60,896 nucleotides of DNA from REEP01 sp964517265 (GCA_964517265.1 CAZFBS010000014.1:1-60896); one strand, 5' to 3'. Positions 18,517-30,629 are shown, counted from the stretch's first letter. Notes: a model not told the origin generated them from the sequence alone. Translations and numbers: made by a program.

Positions 18517-19383
18517 ATGAACGCACATTCTTGGCTTTCCTGGCTCCCCTTCGAGCGGTTTCGCAACCCACCCCCCGTGGTCCACGTCGTCCGCCTCAGT
18601 GGGATGATCGGGGGCGTCGGGCCGTTGCGGCGCGGCCTTACCCTGCCAGGGTTGGCCAGCGTTCTGCAGCGCGCCTTCAAGCGCAAGGGGCTAGCCGCCG
18701 TGGCGCTCGCCATCAACTCTCCCGGCGGCTCCGCCGTGCAATCGGCCTTGATCGCCCGGCGCATTCGCGCCCTCGCCACCGAACACGACGTTCCGGTTTT
18801 CGCGTTTGCGGAGGACGTCGCCGCCTCTGGCGGCTACTGGCTGGCAACGGCTGCCGACGAGATTTACGCCGACGCAGGCTCAATTATCGGCTCGATCGGC
18901 GTGCTCTCGAGCGGCTTCGGCTTCCCGGATCTGCTCAAGCGCGTGGGCGTTGAACGACGGCTGCACACGGCGGGTGCCTTCAAGGGATCGCTGGATCCCT
19001 TCAGCGAGCAAAAACAGGAGGAGGTTGCGCATCTGAAGGAGTTTCTCGACGAAATCCACGACTATTTTCGCCAGCACGTTCGCGAGCGGCGCGGCGGCAA
19101 GCTCAAGGGCGACGAAGCCACCTTGTTTTCCGGCAAATGGTGGAGCGGTCGCACCGCGCTCGAGCTGGGCCTGATCGATGGATTGGGAGACCTGCGTGCC
19201 ACCCTGCGCGCGCGCTATGGTGAAAACGTCAAATTGAAAGTGATCGGCGAGAGCAAATCGTGGTGGCTGCGTTGGATGGGGCTGCGGACTCATCCCGCGG
19301 ATTTCGCCGAACCCGCGGAATGGGGCGAGCGGTTGCTGGCTGCCGCAGAGGAACGGATGATGTGGAACCGGTTCGGTCTCTGA
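18517..19383 (+). CDS. S49 family serine peptidase (SppA/SohB-like)
   Basis: 288 residues of a single-domain S49 peptidase. The Ser of ASGGYWLATA is the nucleophile, and the Lys in AGAFKGSLDPF is the candidate general base; NSPGGSAV is the conserved oxyanion-side loop. No convincing transmembrane segment or signal peptide is seen, so it may be peripheral or cytoplasmic. ATG 18517 is preferred because GAGG lies 9 nt upstream; ATGs at 18484 and 18502 are alternatives. It is part of the alphaproteobacterial ispB-to-glyQ block. Confidence 0.88.
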   Translation: MNAHSWLSWLPFERFRNPPPVVHVVRLSGMIGGVGPLRRGLTLPGLASVLQRAFKRKGLAAVALAINSPGGSAVQSALIARRIRALATEHDVPVFAFAEDVAASGGYWLATAADEIYADAGSIIGSIGVLSSGFGFPDLLKRVGVERRLHTAGAFKGSLDPFSEQKQEEVAHLKEFLDEIHDYFRQHVRERRGGKLKGDEATLFSGKWWSGRTALELGLIDGLGDLRATLRARYGENVKLKVIGESKSWWLRWMGLRTHPADFAEPAEWGERLLAAAEERMMWNRFGL

Positions 19384-19507
19384 GTGGTATTCCCTGCAGA
19401 TCCTTTGCTGACCTGTTGCCGTGTTCTCAGCAGTCAATACAGAACATTCATCAGACCCATGTGGAACACTTATATGTGTATATAACGCAAAATGAGTACT
19501 TTGGGAG

Positions 19508-19533
19508 GAACTTTGTAGGAACATTTGCTGAAC
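19508..19533. promoter_or_regulatory. Two overlapping LexA-type boxes
   Basis: Three GAAC tetramers start at 19508, 19519 and 19530, exactly 11 bp apart, giving two overlapping GAAC-N7-GAAC sites. This is the complement of GTTC-N7-GTTC, the SOS box of alphaproteobacteria. They lie just 3' of an AT-rich stretch (TATATGTGTATATAAC at about 19471) that could hold a promoter. The next gene downstream (19601) is not a known SOS gene. Confidence 0.55.
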
Positions 19534-19600
19534 ATTTGTCAGCCCTCTGCCGTGCCCGCCTCGCCTTGACCAGTCGGTCGATTGCCCCTACAAGCAGCCC

Positions 19601-19876
19601 ATGCTCGGCTTCGGCATTGCCAAAGTCTTCTTCACCCTTGCAGTGATCGCATTGGTCTGGTTCGGATCGACCGGATTTGCGCGGATCCATCAGCGCGGGA
19701 ACGTTCGGAAACGTGGGAAGGCAGCAGACGGCGGTTCGCCGCCAGGCGCGCCGTCGGCGGCAAGCCGCGGCAGCAGGCGTGCGGAAGACACGGTGCGGTG
19801 CTCCCATTGCGGCGCTTACCTGTCGGTGCGCCGATTGCAGAGCTGTGGTCGCGCGGATTGCCCGTATCCCGGCTGA
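19601..19876 (+). CDS. Small membrane protein with C-terminal zinc-ribbon-like motif
   Basis: 91 residues: one N-terminal transmembrane segment (about 5-25), a basic Arg/Lys/Gly-rich linker, then CSHCGAYL and a second Cys pair (CGRADC), which could bind a metal. It resembles the small PP0621-type family found in many proteobacteria, of unknown function. It lies downstream of the LexA-type boxes and upstream of glyQ. Base composition is like its neighbours. Confidence 0.7.
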   Translation: MLGFGIAKVFFTLAVIALVWFGSTGFARIHQRGNVRKRGKAADGGSPPGAPSAASRGSRRAEDTVRCSHCGAYLSVRRLQSCGRADCPYPG

Positions 19877-20041
19877 GGATGCCGGGGGGGGCAGATTGCG
19901 GTGGTTCTCATCGCATCCAGTTGGATCAGCAATTGCAACGCGCTCGCAGCCTCACCTTGACCATGAGCATGCTCGCGCAGTATCGTCCGTCGTTTCGCAC
20001 CAACGCGTCACCACCTTAAGGCTCCCCGCTAAGGTCCTGTC

Positions 20042-20908
20042 ATGCGCGCCAACCCGTCGTGCTTCCAGTCGCTGATTCTTGCCCTGCAGAACTTCTGGGC
20101 CGAGCGCGGATGCGTCATTCTCCAGCCTTTCGATATGGAGGTGGGCGCCGGAACGTTTCACCCGGCGACGACGCTGCGTGCGCTGGGTCCGGAGCCATGG
20201 CGGTGTGCCTACGTTCAGCCGTCGCGCCGACCCACCGATGGCCGTTATGGAGAAAATCCCAATCGGCTGCAGCACTACTACCAGTTCCAGGTTCTGCTGA
20301 AGCCCTCGCCAGCCGATTCGCAAGACCTTTATTTGCAGAGCCTGGAGTATCTTGGCATCAGCGCCACCATCCACGACATCCGCTTCGTCGAGGACGACTG
20401 GGAAAGCCCGACGCTGGGCGCCTGGGGCCTGGGCTGGGAGGTGTGGTGCGACGGCATGGAAGTGACCCAGTTCACGTACTTCCAGCAGGTCGGCGGGATC
20501 GAGTGCAATCCCGTTTCTGTTGAGCTGACCTACGGGCTCGAGCGCCTCGCGATGTACATTCAGGGCGTCGAGAACGTGTTCGACCTCGACTGGAACGGCG
20601 CAGGCGTGACGTACCGGGATGTTTTTCTTCAGGCCGAGCGAGAGGGCTCGATGTACAATTTCGAGGCAGCCGATCCGGAGCGGCTGTTCCGCCATTTCTC
20701 AGACGCCGAGGCCGAGTGCCGGATGCTGTTGGACGCCAAGCTGGCCCTGCCCGCCTATGAGCAATGCATCAAGGCGAGCCATCGTTTCAACTTGTTGGAT
20801 GCGCGCGGCGTCATCAGCGTGACCGAACGGGCCGCCTACATTGCGCGTGTGCGTGCTCTCGCCCGCGGCTGCTGCGAAGCTTGGCTTGCGAGCCGAAACC
20901 TTGCCTGA
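20042..20908 (+). CDS. glyQ: Glycine-tRNA ligase alpha subunit
   Basis: Catalytic subunit of the bacterial alpha2-beta2 glycyl-tRNA synthetase. The 288 residues contain the class II motifs, including FHPATTLRALGP, YVQPSRRPTDGRYGENPNRLQHYYQFQ and GGIECNPVSVELTYGLERLAMY. It is full length and overlaps glyS by 8 bp. Confidence 0.97.
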   Translation: MRANPSCFQSLILALQNFWAERGCVILQPFDMEVGAGTFHPATTLRALGPEPWRCAYVQPSRRPTDGRYGENPNRLQHYYQFQVLLKPSPADSQDLYLQSLEYLGISATIHDIRFVEDDWESPTLGAWGLGWEVWCDGMEVTQFTYFQQVGGIECNPVSVELTYGLERLAMYIQGVENVFDLDWNGAGVTYRDVFLQAEREGSMYNFEAADPERLFRHFSDAEAECRMLLDAKLALPAYEQCIKASHRFNLLDARGVISVTERAAYIARVRALARGCCEAWLASRNLA

Positions 20909-23018
20909 ACTGCTTTTGGAACTTCTCAGCGAAGAGATCCCCGCGCGCATGCAACTTCGCGCCGCGGAGGATCTCAAGCGCCGGGTAGTGGCCGGTTTGC
21001 GCGACGGACAGCACCCGTTCGAGTCCGCCGAAACCTACGTTACTCCGCGGCGGCTGACGCTGGTCGTGGCTGGCGTGCCCGCAGTGCAGCCGGACGTCGT
21101 CGAAGAACGGCGCGGTCCTCGAGCCGACGCGCCCGAGCAGGCGATTCTGGGTTTCCTGCGCTCGGCCGGCGTTACCCGCGAGGCTGTAAAGACGCGCGAG
21201 ACCCCGAAGGGGGAATTCCTGTTTGCGCGGATCGAGCGCCGGGGGCGGCAGACCGCCGAGGTGCTGGTCGAAGTTCTCACGGCCGCGTTGACTGGCTTTC
21301 CATGGCCAAAATCCATGCGCTGGGGGGACAACGAGCTGCGCTGGGTACGGCCGCTTCATTCGATCGTTTGCCTGTTCGACGGCAGGATCATCCCTGTCTC
21401 GTTGGGTCCGGTAACCGCGGGGAACACCACCGCCGGTCACCGTTTCCTCGCTCCGGACCCCTTTGAAGTCAAAGATTTTGCCGATTACATGGCCAAGCTC
21501 GAGCTGGCAAAAGTGATGCTCGACCATCACAAGCGTCGCACGTTCATCGAGCGGGCGGCGAGCCACCAGGCCCACCGCGAGCGGCTTCAGGTCCGCCCCG
21601 ATCCCGAACTGCTCGACGAGGTGACCGGCCTTGTCGAATGGCCGATCGTATTGGAAGGCCGGATCGACGAGTCGTTCATGGCGGTCCCTTCGGAAGTTCT
21701 GATCAGCGCGATGCGTAGCCATCAGAAGTATTTCTCCTTGCTCGACGAGAGCAGCACGATGGCACCGCGCTTCATCGTGGTCGCCAACACCGAAGGAGCC
21801 GGCAACGGGCGGGAGATCGTTGCGGGGAACGAGCGGGTGCTGCGTGCGCGGCTGGCGGATGCCCGGTTCTTTTGGGACAACGATCGCAAGCAGACCCTCG
21901 CAAGCCGCGTTGAGAGGCTTGCCGGCAGGGTCTTTCACGCCCGGCTCGGCAGCGATCTTGACCGGGTGCAACGATTGCAGAAGCTGGCGCGGTGGCTCGC
22001 GCCCACCGTCGGCGCCGATCCCGATCACGCGGAGCGAGCGGCAAGACTGAGCAAGGCCGACCTCACCACCGACATGGTGGGAGAGTTCCCGGAGTTGCAA
22101 GGAATCATGGGCCGGTATTACGCTCTCCACGATGGAGAAGACAGTGCGGTCGCCGCCGCGATTGGCGAGCATTATGCTCCGCAAGGTCCGGGCGATGACT
22201 GTCCGAAGGCGCCGCTCAGCATCGCCGTCGCGCTTGCCGACAAGATCGATACCTTGGTCGGGTTCTTCGGCATCAACGAACGGCCGACCGGCTCCAAGGA
22301 TCCGTTCGCGCTGCGGCGGGCCGCCCTTGGCGCCATCCGACTGATTGTCGACAACGCTGTCAGGCTTCGCCTTCTCCCTCTGTTCGATGCGGCAGCCGCC
22401 CTGCACCGCAGGAATGCCCCGCGCGAGTCATCCTCGGAGACGATCGTCACCCAACGCCGCGGCGGATGGAACGAGCCTCATGACGGCACTGCATGGTCGC
22501 TGCTCGATTTCTTCGCCGATCGTCTCAAAGTCTACCTGCGCGAGCAGGGCGTCCGTCACGACCTGATCTCGGCTGTATTCGCCTTAGGGGGCGAGGATGA
22601 CTTGGTACGGCTTCTTGCTCGGGTTGATGCCCTAAGAGGCTTTCTTGAGGCCGATGACGGTGCTAACTTGCTGACCGCGTACAAACGGGCAAGCAACATT
22701 GTCCGGATTGAAGAAGCAAGGGATGGCGCACGCTACGAAGGTCCGGCCGATCAGTCTCTGTTTTCGCAAATTGAAGAAGCCAATCTTCACGCGGCGCTTG
22801 AGGGGGTCCGCAGAAGGATCGACAGGTTACTTGATGAGGAGCAGTTCACCGAGGCGATGACGGTTCTTGCCAGCCTTCGCCAACCGGTCGATGCGTTCTT
22901 CGAGGCCGTAACCGTGAATTGTGACGAGGCGCAATTGCGGGGCAACCGGCTGCGGTTGCTCTCGCAGATCCGTTCGGACCTGACGAGGGTTGCAGATTTT
23001 TCACAGATCGAGGGATAG
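20901..23018 (+). CDS. glyS: Glycine-tRNA ligase beta subunit
   Basis: About 705 residues when started at the TTG at 20901, which gives the conserved N-terminus MPELLLELLSEEIPARMQ. An upstream in-frame ATG at 20841 would add 20 unrelated residues inside glyQ, so it is rejected. Family landmarks include GDNELRWVRPLHSIVCLF, the HD-like region and the C-terminal DALR anticodon-binding region (TVLASLRQPVDAFFEAVTV). It is 9 bp from ppdK. Confidence 0.96.
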   Translation: MPELLLELLSEEIPARMQLRAAEDLKRRVVAGLRDGQHPFESAETYVTPRRLTLVVAGVPAVQPDVVEERRGPRADAPEQAILGFLRSAGVTREAVKTRETPKGEFLFARIERRGRQTAEVLVEVLTAALTGFPWPKSMRWGDNELRWVRPLHSIVCLFDGRIIPVSLGPVTAGNTTAGHRFLAPDPFEVKDFADYMAKLELAKVMLDHHKRRTFIERAASHQAHRERLQVRPDPELLDEVTGLVEWPIVLEGRIDESFMAVPSEVLISAMRSHQKYFSLLDESSTMAPRFIVVANTEGAGNGREIVAGNERVLRARLADARFFWDNDRKQTLASRVERLAGRVFHARLGSDLDRVQRLQKLARWLAPTVGADPDHAERAARLSKADLTTDMVGEFPELQGIMGRYYALHDGEDSAVAAAIGEHYAPQGPGDDCPKAPLSIAVALADKIDTLVGFFGINERPTGSKDPFALRRAALGAIRLIVDNAVRLRLLPLFDAAAALHRRNAPRESSSETIVTQRRGGWNEPHDGTAWSLLDFFADRLKVYLREQGVRHDLISAVFALGGEDDLVRLLARVDALRGFLEADDGANLLTAYKRASNIVRIEEARDGARYEGPADQSLFSQIEEANLHAALEGVRRRIDRLLDEEQFTEAMTVLASLRQPVDAFFEAVTVNCDEAQLRGNRLRLLSQIRSDLTRVADFSQIEG

Positions 23019-23027
23019 GGACAGATC

Positions 23028-25706
<2,679 letters not shown>

Positions 25707-26079
25707 TTAGCGTTCCGCTCCTAGCTCCTTCAAATAGCGACTGAAGCGCAAGGCCCTCTCCCTCACCGGGAGAGGGCTGGTGCGCCAGGGTGCCAAGGTT
25801 TTTTCTCCGTCTCGGCGGACCGCTCCCGCATGTCCGGACCCTTTGGCTTACCCTTCCTGTTTCTCGCCCCTGCGGCCGGAGTTGGTCCCGGGAAAACTCC
25901 CATCGAACTGGCCTGACCTTCCTTCTGAAGTTACGGTACTCTCAACCGTAAGGCGGCCTTAGCAAACCGCCCTTCGCCGCTCACGCGCGGCGAGCAGGGA
26001 ACTCATTCTCAATCGCATTGTTGTTGATGAAGCGGCGCAGGCACTGCCCGTTGGGTTCATCCAAAAAAGGAAATCAAGA
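25707..26079. other. Gene-free stretch after ppdK
   Basis: These 373 bp hold the hairpin at 25753-25777 and a later T run (about 25799-25805). No gene, RNA gene or mobile-element end is recognised. Confidence 0.5.
25753..25777 (+). terminator. Strong hairpin behind ppdK
   Basis: A perfect 10-bp stem (GCCCTCTCCC/GGGAGAGGGC) with a TCACC loop, 47 bp after the ppdK stop. No T-tract follows directly; a run of six T lies about 22 bp further on. The same stem sequence is common in intergenic repeats of GC-rich proteobacteria, so it may be a REP-like element that also stops transcription. Confidence 0.55.
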
Positions 26080-27135
26080 ATGAAGATTGCGCAGGTTGCA
26101 CCCTTGATGGAAAGCGTGCCGCCGAAGTGCTACGGCGGGACAGAGCGTGTCGTTTCGTGGGTTACGGAGGAACTTGTCCGTCAGGGGCACGACGTGACCC
26201 TGTTCGCTTCGGGGGATTCCGTCACCTCGGCGAACCTCGTTCCCTGCTGTCCGCGCGGGTTGCGGCTAGACAATGTACTCGATGCGATGGCGCACCACGT
26301 CGTGATGCTCAAGGAAATCCGCGATCGCGCTGCGGAGTTCGACATCATTCACTTTCATATCGATTACCTCCATTTTCCCCTCTTCTGCGACAGGCCCAGT
26401 CGAACATTGACGACCCTTCACGGCCGCCTTGACCTGCCTGATCTGCCGGCGGTCTTTGGCGCGTTTCCAATGATGCCGGTCACATCTATCTCACACGATC
26501 AGCGCCGCCCGCTGCCCGGGTTGAACTGGGCCGGCACCGTCTATCACGGCCTGCCGCGCGATCTGTTGCCGTACTGCGAGAGGCCCTCATGGGACTACCT
26601 CGCCTTCCTTGGCCGCATCTGTCCGGAAAAGCGGGTGGATCGTGCGATCGAAATCGCAAAACGCGCGGGAATGAAACTGAAGATCGCAGCCAAGGTGGAC
26701 CCCGTCGATCAGAGGTACTTCGAAACAGAAATCCAGCCGATGCTCAACCATCCATTGATCGAATTCATTGGCGAGATCGGTGATGAGGACAAAGCGGAGT
26801 TTCTCGGCAATGCGTACGCTGTGCTGTTCCCCATCGACTGGCCGGAGCCGTTCGGACTGGTGATGATCGAATCGATGTCGTGCGGCACGCCGGTCGTTGC
26901 CTACCGCTGCGGCTCGGTGCCGGAAGTGATCGATCATGGCCTCACCGGCTTGATCGTGAACAATGACGACGAAGCGGTGATTGCCGTCCGTCGCGCCCGG
27001 ATGCTGGATAGGTTCTTAGTGCGCCGGCGCTTCGAAGAGCGTTTTTCTGTCGAACGGATGGTCGCCAACTACTGCGCCTTGTATAGTGACGCGATGGAAC
27101 GCGCCGAGCCGGCGATTCCGCTGGCGCGGGCCTGA
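26080..27135 (+). CDS. GT4 family glycosyltransferase
   Basis: 351 residues with a GT-B fold. The N-terminal acceptor domain begins MKIAQVAPLMESVPPKCYGG; the C-terminal donor domain has FLGRICPEKRVD and PEPFGLVMIESMSCGTPVVA with the E-x7-E pair. No membrane segment is seen. This subgroup often appears beside glycoside hydrolase or phosphorylase genes and its acceptor is unknown. The following GH65 gene starts 112 bp downstream, so the two may work on the same sugar. Confidence 0.88.
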   Translation: MKIAQVAPLMESVPPKCYGGTERVVSWVTEELVRQGHDVTLFASGDSVTSANLVPCCPRGLRLDNVLDAMAHHVVMLKEIRDRAAEFDIIHFHIDYLHFPLFCDRPSRTLTTLHGRLDLPDLPAVFGAFPMMPVTSISHDQRRPLPGLNWAGTVYHGLPRDLLPYCERPSWDYLAFLGRICPEKRVDRAIEIAKRAGMKLKIAAKVDPVDQRYFETEIQPMLNHPLIEFIGEIGDEDKAEFLGNAYAVLFPIDWPEPFGLVMIESMSCGTPVVAYRCGSVPEVIDHGLTGLIVNNDDEAVIAVRRARMLDRFLVRRRFEERFSVERMVANYCALYSDAMERAEPAIPLARA

Positions 27136-27247
27136 TCTGAGAAGCCGTTCCCATTCTGGCCCGAAGGGACGGCCGGGATGGGAATCGATCTTTGCGGACT
27201 GCCATGGTTCACGGTTCTCGCCGGTGACGATACGACAGGAGGGCGCA

Positions 27248-29569
27248 GTGCCGGACACGGATCAAATGACGGTGGACACTCTCCTTGAGCGAACCGCTGA
27301 TCCGTTATGGAGGCTCGATGAAGACCGTTACGACGTTCTTCGTGAATCCGGTGTGGAAGCACGCCTCGCGATCGGTAACGGATTTATTGGCGTCCGCGGT
27401 GCACGAGGAATCAGCCGCGGCCCGATATGGATGACCTGGTCGCAAGGGATGATGTGGTCGTCCTGGCCGCGGATCTATGTGGCCGGTCTGTTCGACACCC
27501 CCAACACGGAGCCCCCGGTTCCCTCTCTCGTCCCTGCTCCGGATTGGTTGCGAGTCCGTGTCCTGCTCGAGGGACGGTCCCTGACGCTGCGCGCAGGCTC
27601 CCTCATCAAGCACCAGCGCACGCTCGATTTTCGGCGCGGCCTGTTGCTCACGGAATGGCGGCAGCGAGACTCGCTCGGACGCATGGCGCGGCTGAGGACC
27701 CTGCGCTTGGTCTCTCTTGCCAACCGTGCCCTGGGACTGCAGATCGTTCAATTGGATATCGAGGATGGCCGGGCGGAGTTGACGCTGGAGGCCGTTTTGG
27801 AGTCCGCAGGCCCCGGGCTGGAACTGGTTCGTCTGGAGCCCAATGCCTCCCTTTGGCGGACCGAGCAGTCGGACAAGAGCTTGGCGGTCGCGACAGCGAT
27901 GGGGTTGGAGGTTGCGGGAAACGTCATAGAACCGACGGTGCAGGATCCTCTTAAGAGGGCGTGGAACTGGATTTCCACACCTGGAGCGCCGGCTTTGTTC
28001 TGGCGAATTGTTTCACTGGCGCGCGGTGACGGCGAGCCCGATGAGACCGTCCTCACCCGCTCCCAAGTGTTTCTTGAGCGTGCCGAGCGAGGAGGCTGGC
28101 GCGACGTGCTTGGTGCCCATGAAAGCGCATGGGCGGAGCGCCATCTTTGCAGCGATATTGGAGTGGGCGGCGACGAGCGAGCGCAAAAAGCGCTGCGCTT
28201 CGCCATCTATCATCTGAACAGCGCCGTCAATCCGGCCGACGATCGCGTCTCCGTCGGCGCCCGGGCGCTCACCGGGGACTCCTATCTTGGCCATGTTTTC
28301 TGGGATACCGAGATCTATCTATTGCCCTTCTATACGGTGACGTGGCCGGAAGCGGCGCGCGCGCTGCTGATGTACCGCTATCATACGTTGTCTGGAGCAC
28401 GCGCCAAGGCAGAGCGACTTGGCTATCGTGGAGCGCTGTACGCCTGGGAATCGGCCGACACCGGTGAGGAGACGACACCTGCCGAGATCATCGACCCGAA
28501 CGGTCGGATGATTCAGGTGCTGTGCGGTACTCTGGAACAGCATATCAGTGCGGATGTGGCGTACGCCGTCTGGCAGTATTGGCGGGCGACGGAGGACGAC
28601 CGCTTCCTCCTCGATGCCGGCGCCGAGATCGTGCTCGAGACGGCGCGCTTCTGGGCAAGCCGGGCCGTCTTCGAGAGGGATGGCCATTACCACATTCGCG
28701 GCGTCATCGGCCCGGACGAATACCACGAGGAGATCGACGACAACGCCTACACCAACAAGATGGCGGTCTGGAACATTGAGCGCGGACTGGAGACGGCGAC
28801 TATCCTGCGTCAGCGATGGCCGGAGCGCTGGGAAGCCCTGGCGCGGCGGCTCGATGTGACAACGGAGGAGATGGACCAGTGGCATAGCGTAGCCACCGGC
28901 CTCATCACCGGATTCGACGCCAAAACCGGCTTGGTGGAGCAGTTTTCCGGCTATTTCGATCTGGAGGATATCGACCTCAGCCGTTTCGCTGGCCGAACCG
29001 CGCCGATGGACGTCGTGCTGGGCAGGGAGCGAACCCAGCGCTCGCAGGTTATCAAGCAAGCCGATGTGGTCGCGCTGATGGCGCTGCTGCCCGAGGCCTT
29101 CAGCCGCGAGGTTCAGGAAACCAATTTCCATTACTATGAACCTCGTTGCGGGCACGGCAGTTCGCTCAGCCGAGGGATGCATGCCCTGGTTGCGGCCCGG
29201 ATCGGCAATATCGACCTCGCTGCGCAGTACTTCGACGCAACCGCCGCGACCGATCTCGACGAGCCGGCAGTCGTCAGCGCCGGTGGCGTTCGCATTGCGG
29301 CACAAGGCGCCCTGTGGCAGGTGGCAATCTTCGGCTTTGCCGGTCTTTCGTTGGAAGAGGAGGGAATCCGGCTCGACCCCCGGCTACCGCCCAAGTGGAC
29401 ATCAATGGCGTTCCGGGTTCATTGGCGGGCTCGGCGCTTGCATGTCCGTCTGCTCCGGGACCCTTGTACTGCGAGCGTCACGCTAGAACAAGGCGAGCCA
29501 ATGTCACTGCGCCTCGGCACCGCGACTCACGCCCTTCGCTCGGGCGATCCTTTGCAACTTTCCTGGTAG
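27248..29569 (+). CDS. GH65 disaccharide phosphorylase (trehalose/kojibiose phosphorylase type)
   Basis: 773 residues from GTG 27248, which has AGGAGG 5-6 nt upstream; the longer ORF from 27086 runs inside the GT4 gene. Domains: N-terminal beta-sandwich (about 20-270), alpha/alpha barrel and C-terminal beta domain. The general acid is Glu491 in VIGPDEYHEEIDDNAYTN. The phosphate-binding elements KQAD (603-606) and HGSSLS (636-641) are both intact, favouring phosphorolysis over hydrolysis. GDSYLGHVFWDTE and WESADTGEE are also family hallmarks. Substrate is not readable from sequence; trehalose is attractive given the treS gene nearby. Confidence 0.88.
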   Translation: MPDTDQMTVDTLLERTADPLWRLDEDRYDVLRESGVEARLAIGNGFIGVRGARGISRGPIWMTWSQGMMWSSWPRIYVAGLFDTPNTEPPVPSLVPAPDWLRVRVLLEGRSLTLRAGSLIKHQRTLDFRRGLLLTEWRQRDSLGRMARLRTLRLVSLANRALGLQIVQLDIEDGRAELTLEAVLESAGPGLELVRLEPNASLWRTEQSDKSLAVATAMGLEVAGNVIEPTVQDPLKRAWNWISTPGAPALFWRIVSLARGDGEPDETVLTRSQVFLERAERGGWRDVLGAHESAWAERHLCSDIGVGGDERAQKALRFAIYHLNSAVNPADDRVSVGARALTGDSYLGHVFWDTEIYLLPFYTVTWPEAARALLMYRYHTLSGARAKAERLGYRGALYAWESADTGEETTPAEIIDPNGRMIQVLCGTLEQHISADVAYAVWQYWRATEDDRFLLDAGAEIVLETARFWASRAVFERDGHYHIRGVIGPDEYHEEIDDNAYTNKMAVWNIERGLETATILRQRWPERWEALARRLDVTTEEMDQWHSVATGLITGFDAKTGLVEQFSGYFDLEDIDLSRFAGRTAPMDVVLGRERTQRSQVIKQADVVALMALLPEAFSREVQETNFHYYEPRCGHGSSLSRGMHALVAARIGNIDLAAQYFDATAATDLDEPAVVSAGGVRIAAQGALWQVAIFGFAGLSLEEEGIRLDPRLPPKWTSMAFRVHWRARRLHVRLLRDPCTASVTLEQGEPMSLRLGTATHALRSGDPLQLSW

Positions 29570-29691
29570 CCCACGTCAATTTTCGGGGCGGGGTATGGGG
29601 CGCCCCCTGCCGCGCTTTTCATCCTGGCAGGGCAGGTGAAAATGTGCCATCAAGGCACCCTGAGCGGAACATGGAACGGGGAAGCAGCACA

Positions 29692-30270
29692 ATGAGCCTT
29701 GCGTTTGCCGTGCTGTATGGGTCGGTGCGCAGCGCCCGGCAGGGCATCAAGTATGCGCGTTTCCTGACCGCACAACTTGCCGCGCGCGGGCACACCGTCA
29801 CCTTGATCGATCCCCTCGAATATCGGCTGCCGCTTCTGGACAAGATGTACAAGGAGTATGCACCAGGAACGGCTCCCGAACCGTTGCCCGCGCTGGCTGA
29901 AATTCTCCGCACGGCGGATGGCTTCCTGATCGTCAGCGGCGAGTACAACCACAGTATTCCGCCGGCGCTGAAAAACTTGCTTGATCATTTCCTTGAGGAA
30001 TGGTTTTGGCGACCCTCGGCGATTGCCTGCTACTCGGCTGGCGCGTTTGGAGGCGTTCGCGCTGCCATGCAACTCCGGGCAGCCCTTGGCGAGTTGGGGA
30101 TGCCGGGTATTCCGTCCATCCATCCGATGCCGAGAGTCCAGGATCAGTTCGATGAGGACGGGACATCCCGCGATCCCGCCCACGAGCGCCGCGTGGTCCG
30201 CTTTCTCGACGAGTTCGAATGGTATGCCAAAGCGCTCAAGGCAGCGCGCACCGAGGGCGTTCCGTACTGA
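29692..30270 (+). CDS. NADPH-dependent FMN reductase family protein
   Basis: 192 residues of a flavodoxin-like fold: LYGSVRSARQGIKYARFL at the start (FMN phosphate-binding loop), then GEYNHSIPPALKNLLDHF, the signature of this family. The enzyme reduces FMN or quinones with NAD(P)H. ATG 29692 has GGGGAAG about 8 nt upstream; ATG 29671 is an alternative. Upstream reading frame extends into GH65 but is not used. Confidence 0.88.
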   Translation: MSLAFAVLYGSVRSARQGIKYARFLTAQLAARGHTVTLIDPLEYRLPLLDKMYKEYAPGTAPEPLPALAEILRTADGFLIVSGEYNHSIPPALKNLLDHFLEEWFWRPSAIACYSAGAFGGVRAAMQLRAALGELGMPGIPSIHPMPRVQDQFDEDGTSRDPAHERRVVRFLDEFEWYAKALKAARTEGVPY

Positions 30271-30319
30271 ACCGCTCCTTGGGCAGGGCCGCTGCACGAC
30301 CACCCGGTGCCGTGGCCGC

Positions 30320-30611
30320 ATGTCACCGAGTGAAGAAATATTCCGGTACGCGGTTTACCCCCGGGACGACTGCGGTTATTATGCCACACAGGCAGGGCAG
30401 GCTGTACATCTGACAGAGCTGACCTGACGGAATCGATGCAGCTGCCCGCCGTCATTGGCTCCTGCTGCACCGGGTTGAAACGTCGCGTTATTCCCTCCCG
30501 GACATCGTCACGCTGCGTCGTTTCATTCCACCACCGCTGACGCCTCTGCATCAGTTTGCCAATCGCGCACGCCAAGCCATCTATGGGCGCTTTGCCGCGC
30601 GCAAGACATGA
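30320..30611 (+). pseudogene. Small gene split by a +1 frameshift
   Basis: Frame one runs from ATG 30320 to TGA 30425-30427 (35 residues, MSPSEEIFRYAVYPRDDCGY at the start, LTELT at the end). A second frame, open from 30423 to TGA 30609-30611, has no ATG, GTG or TTG in the part that reads as protein, yet encodes a convincing continuation (AAARRHWLLLHRVET ... RRFIPPPLTPLHQFANRARQ). The junction is ACC TGA C; skipping one base joins the two into a protein of about 95 residues. Either the gene is broken, the sequence has an error, or a +1 frameshift is used. The product is unknown. It ends 18 bp before the universal stress gene. Confidence 0.55.
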
Positions 30612-30629
30612 CGTCTCAAGGAGAGAGCA

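Noticed and set aside
20814..22406. Minus-strand open frame of 530 codons over glyS
   Set aside because: Antisense to a full-length glyS; another GC-bias shadow.
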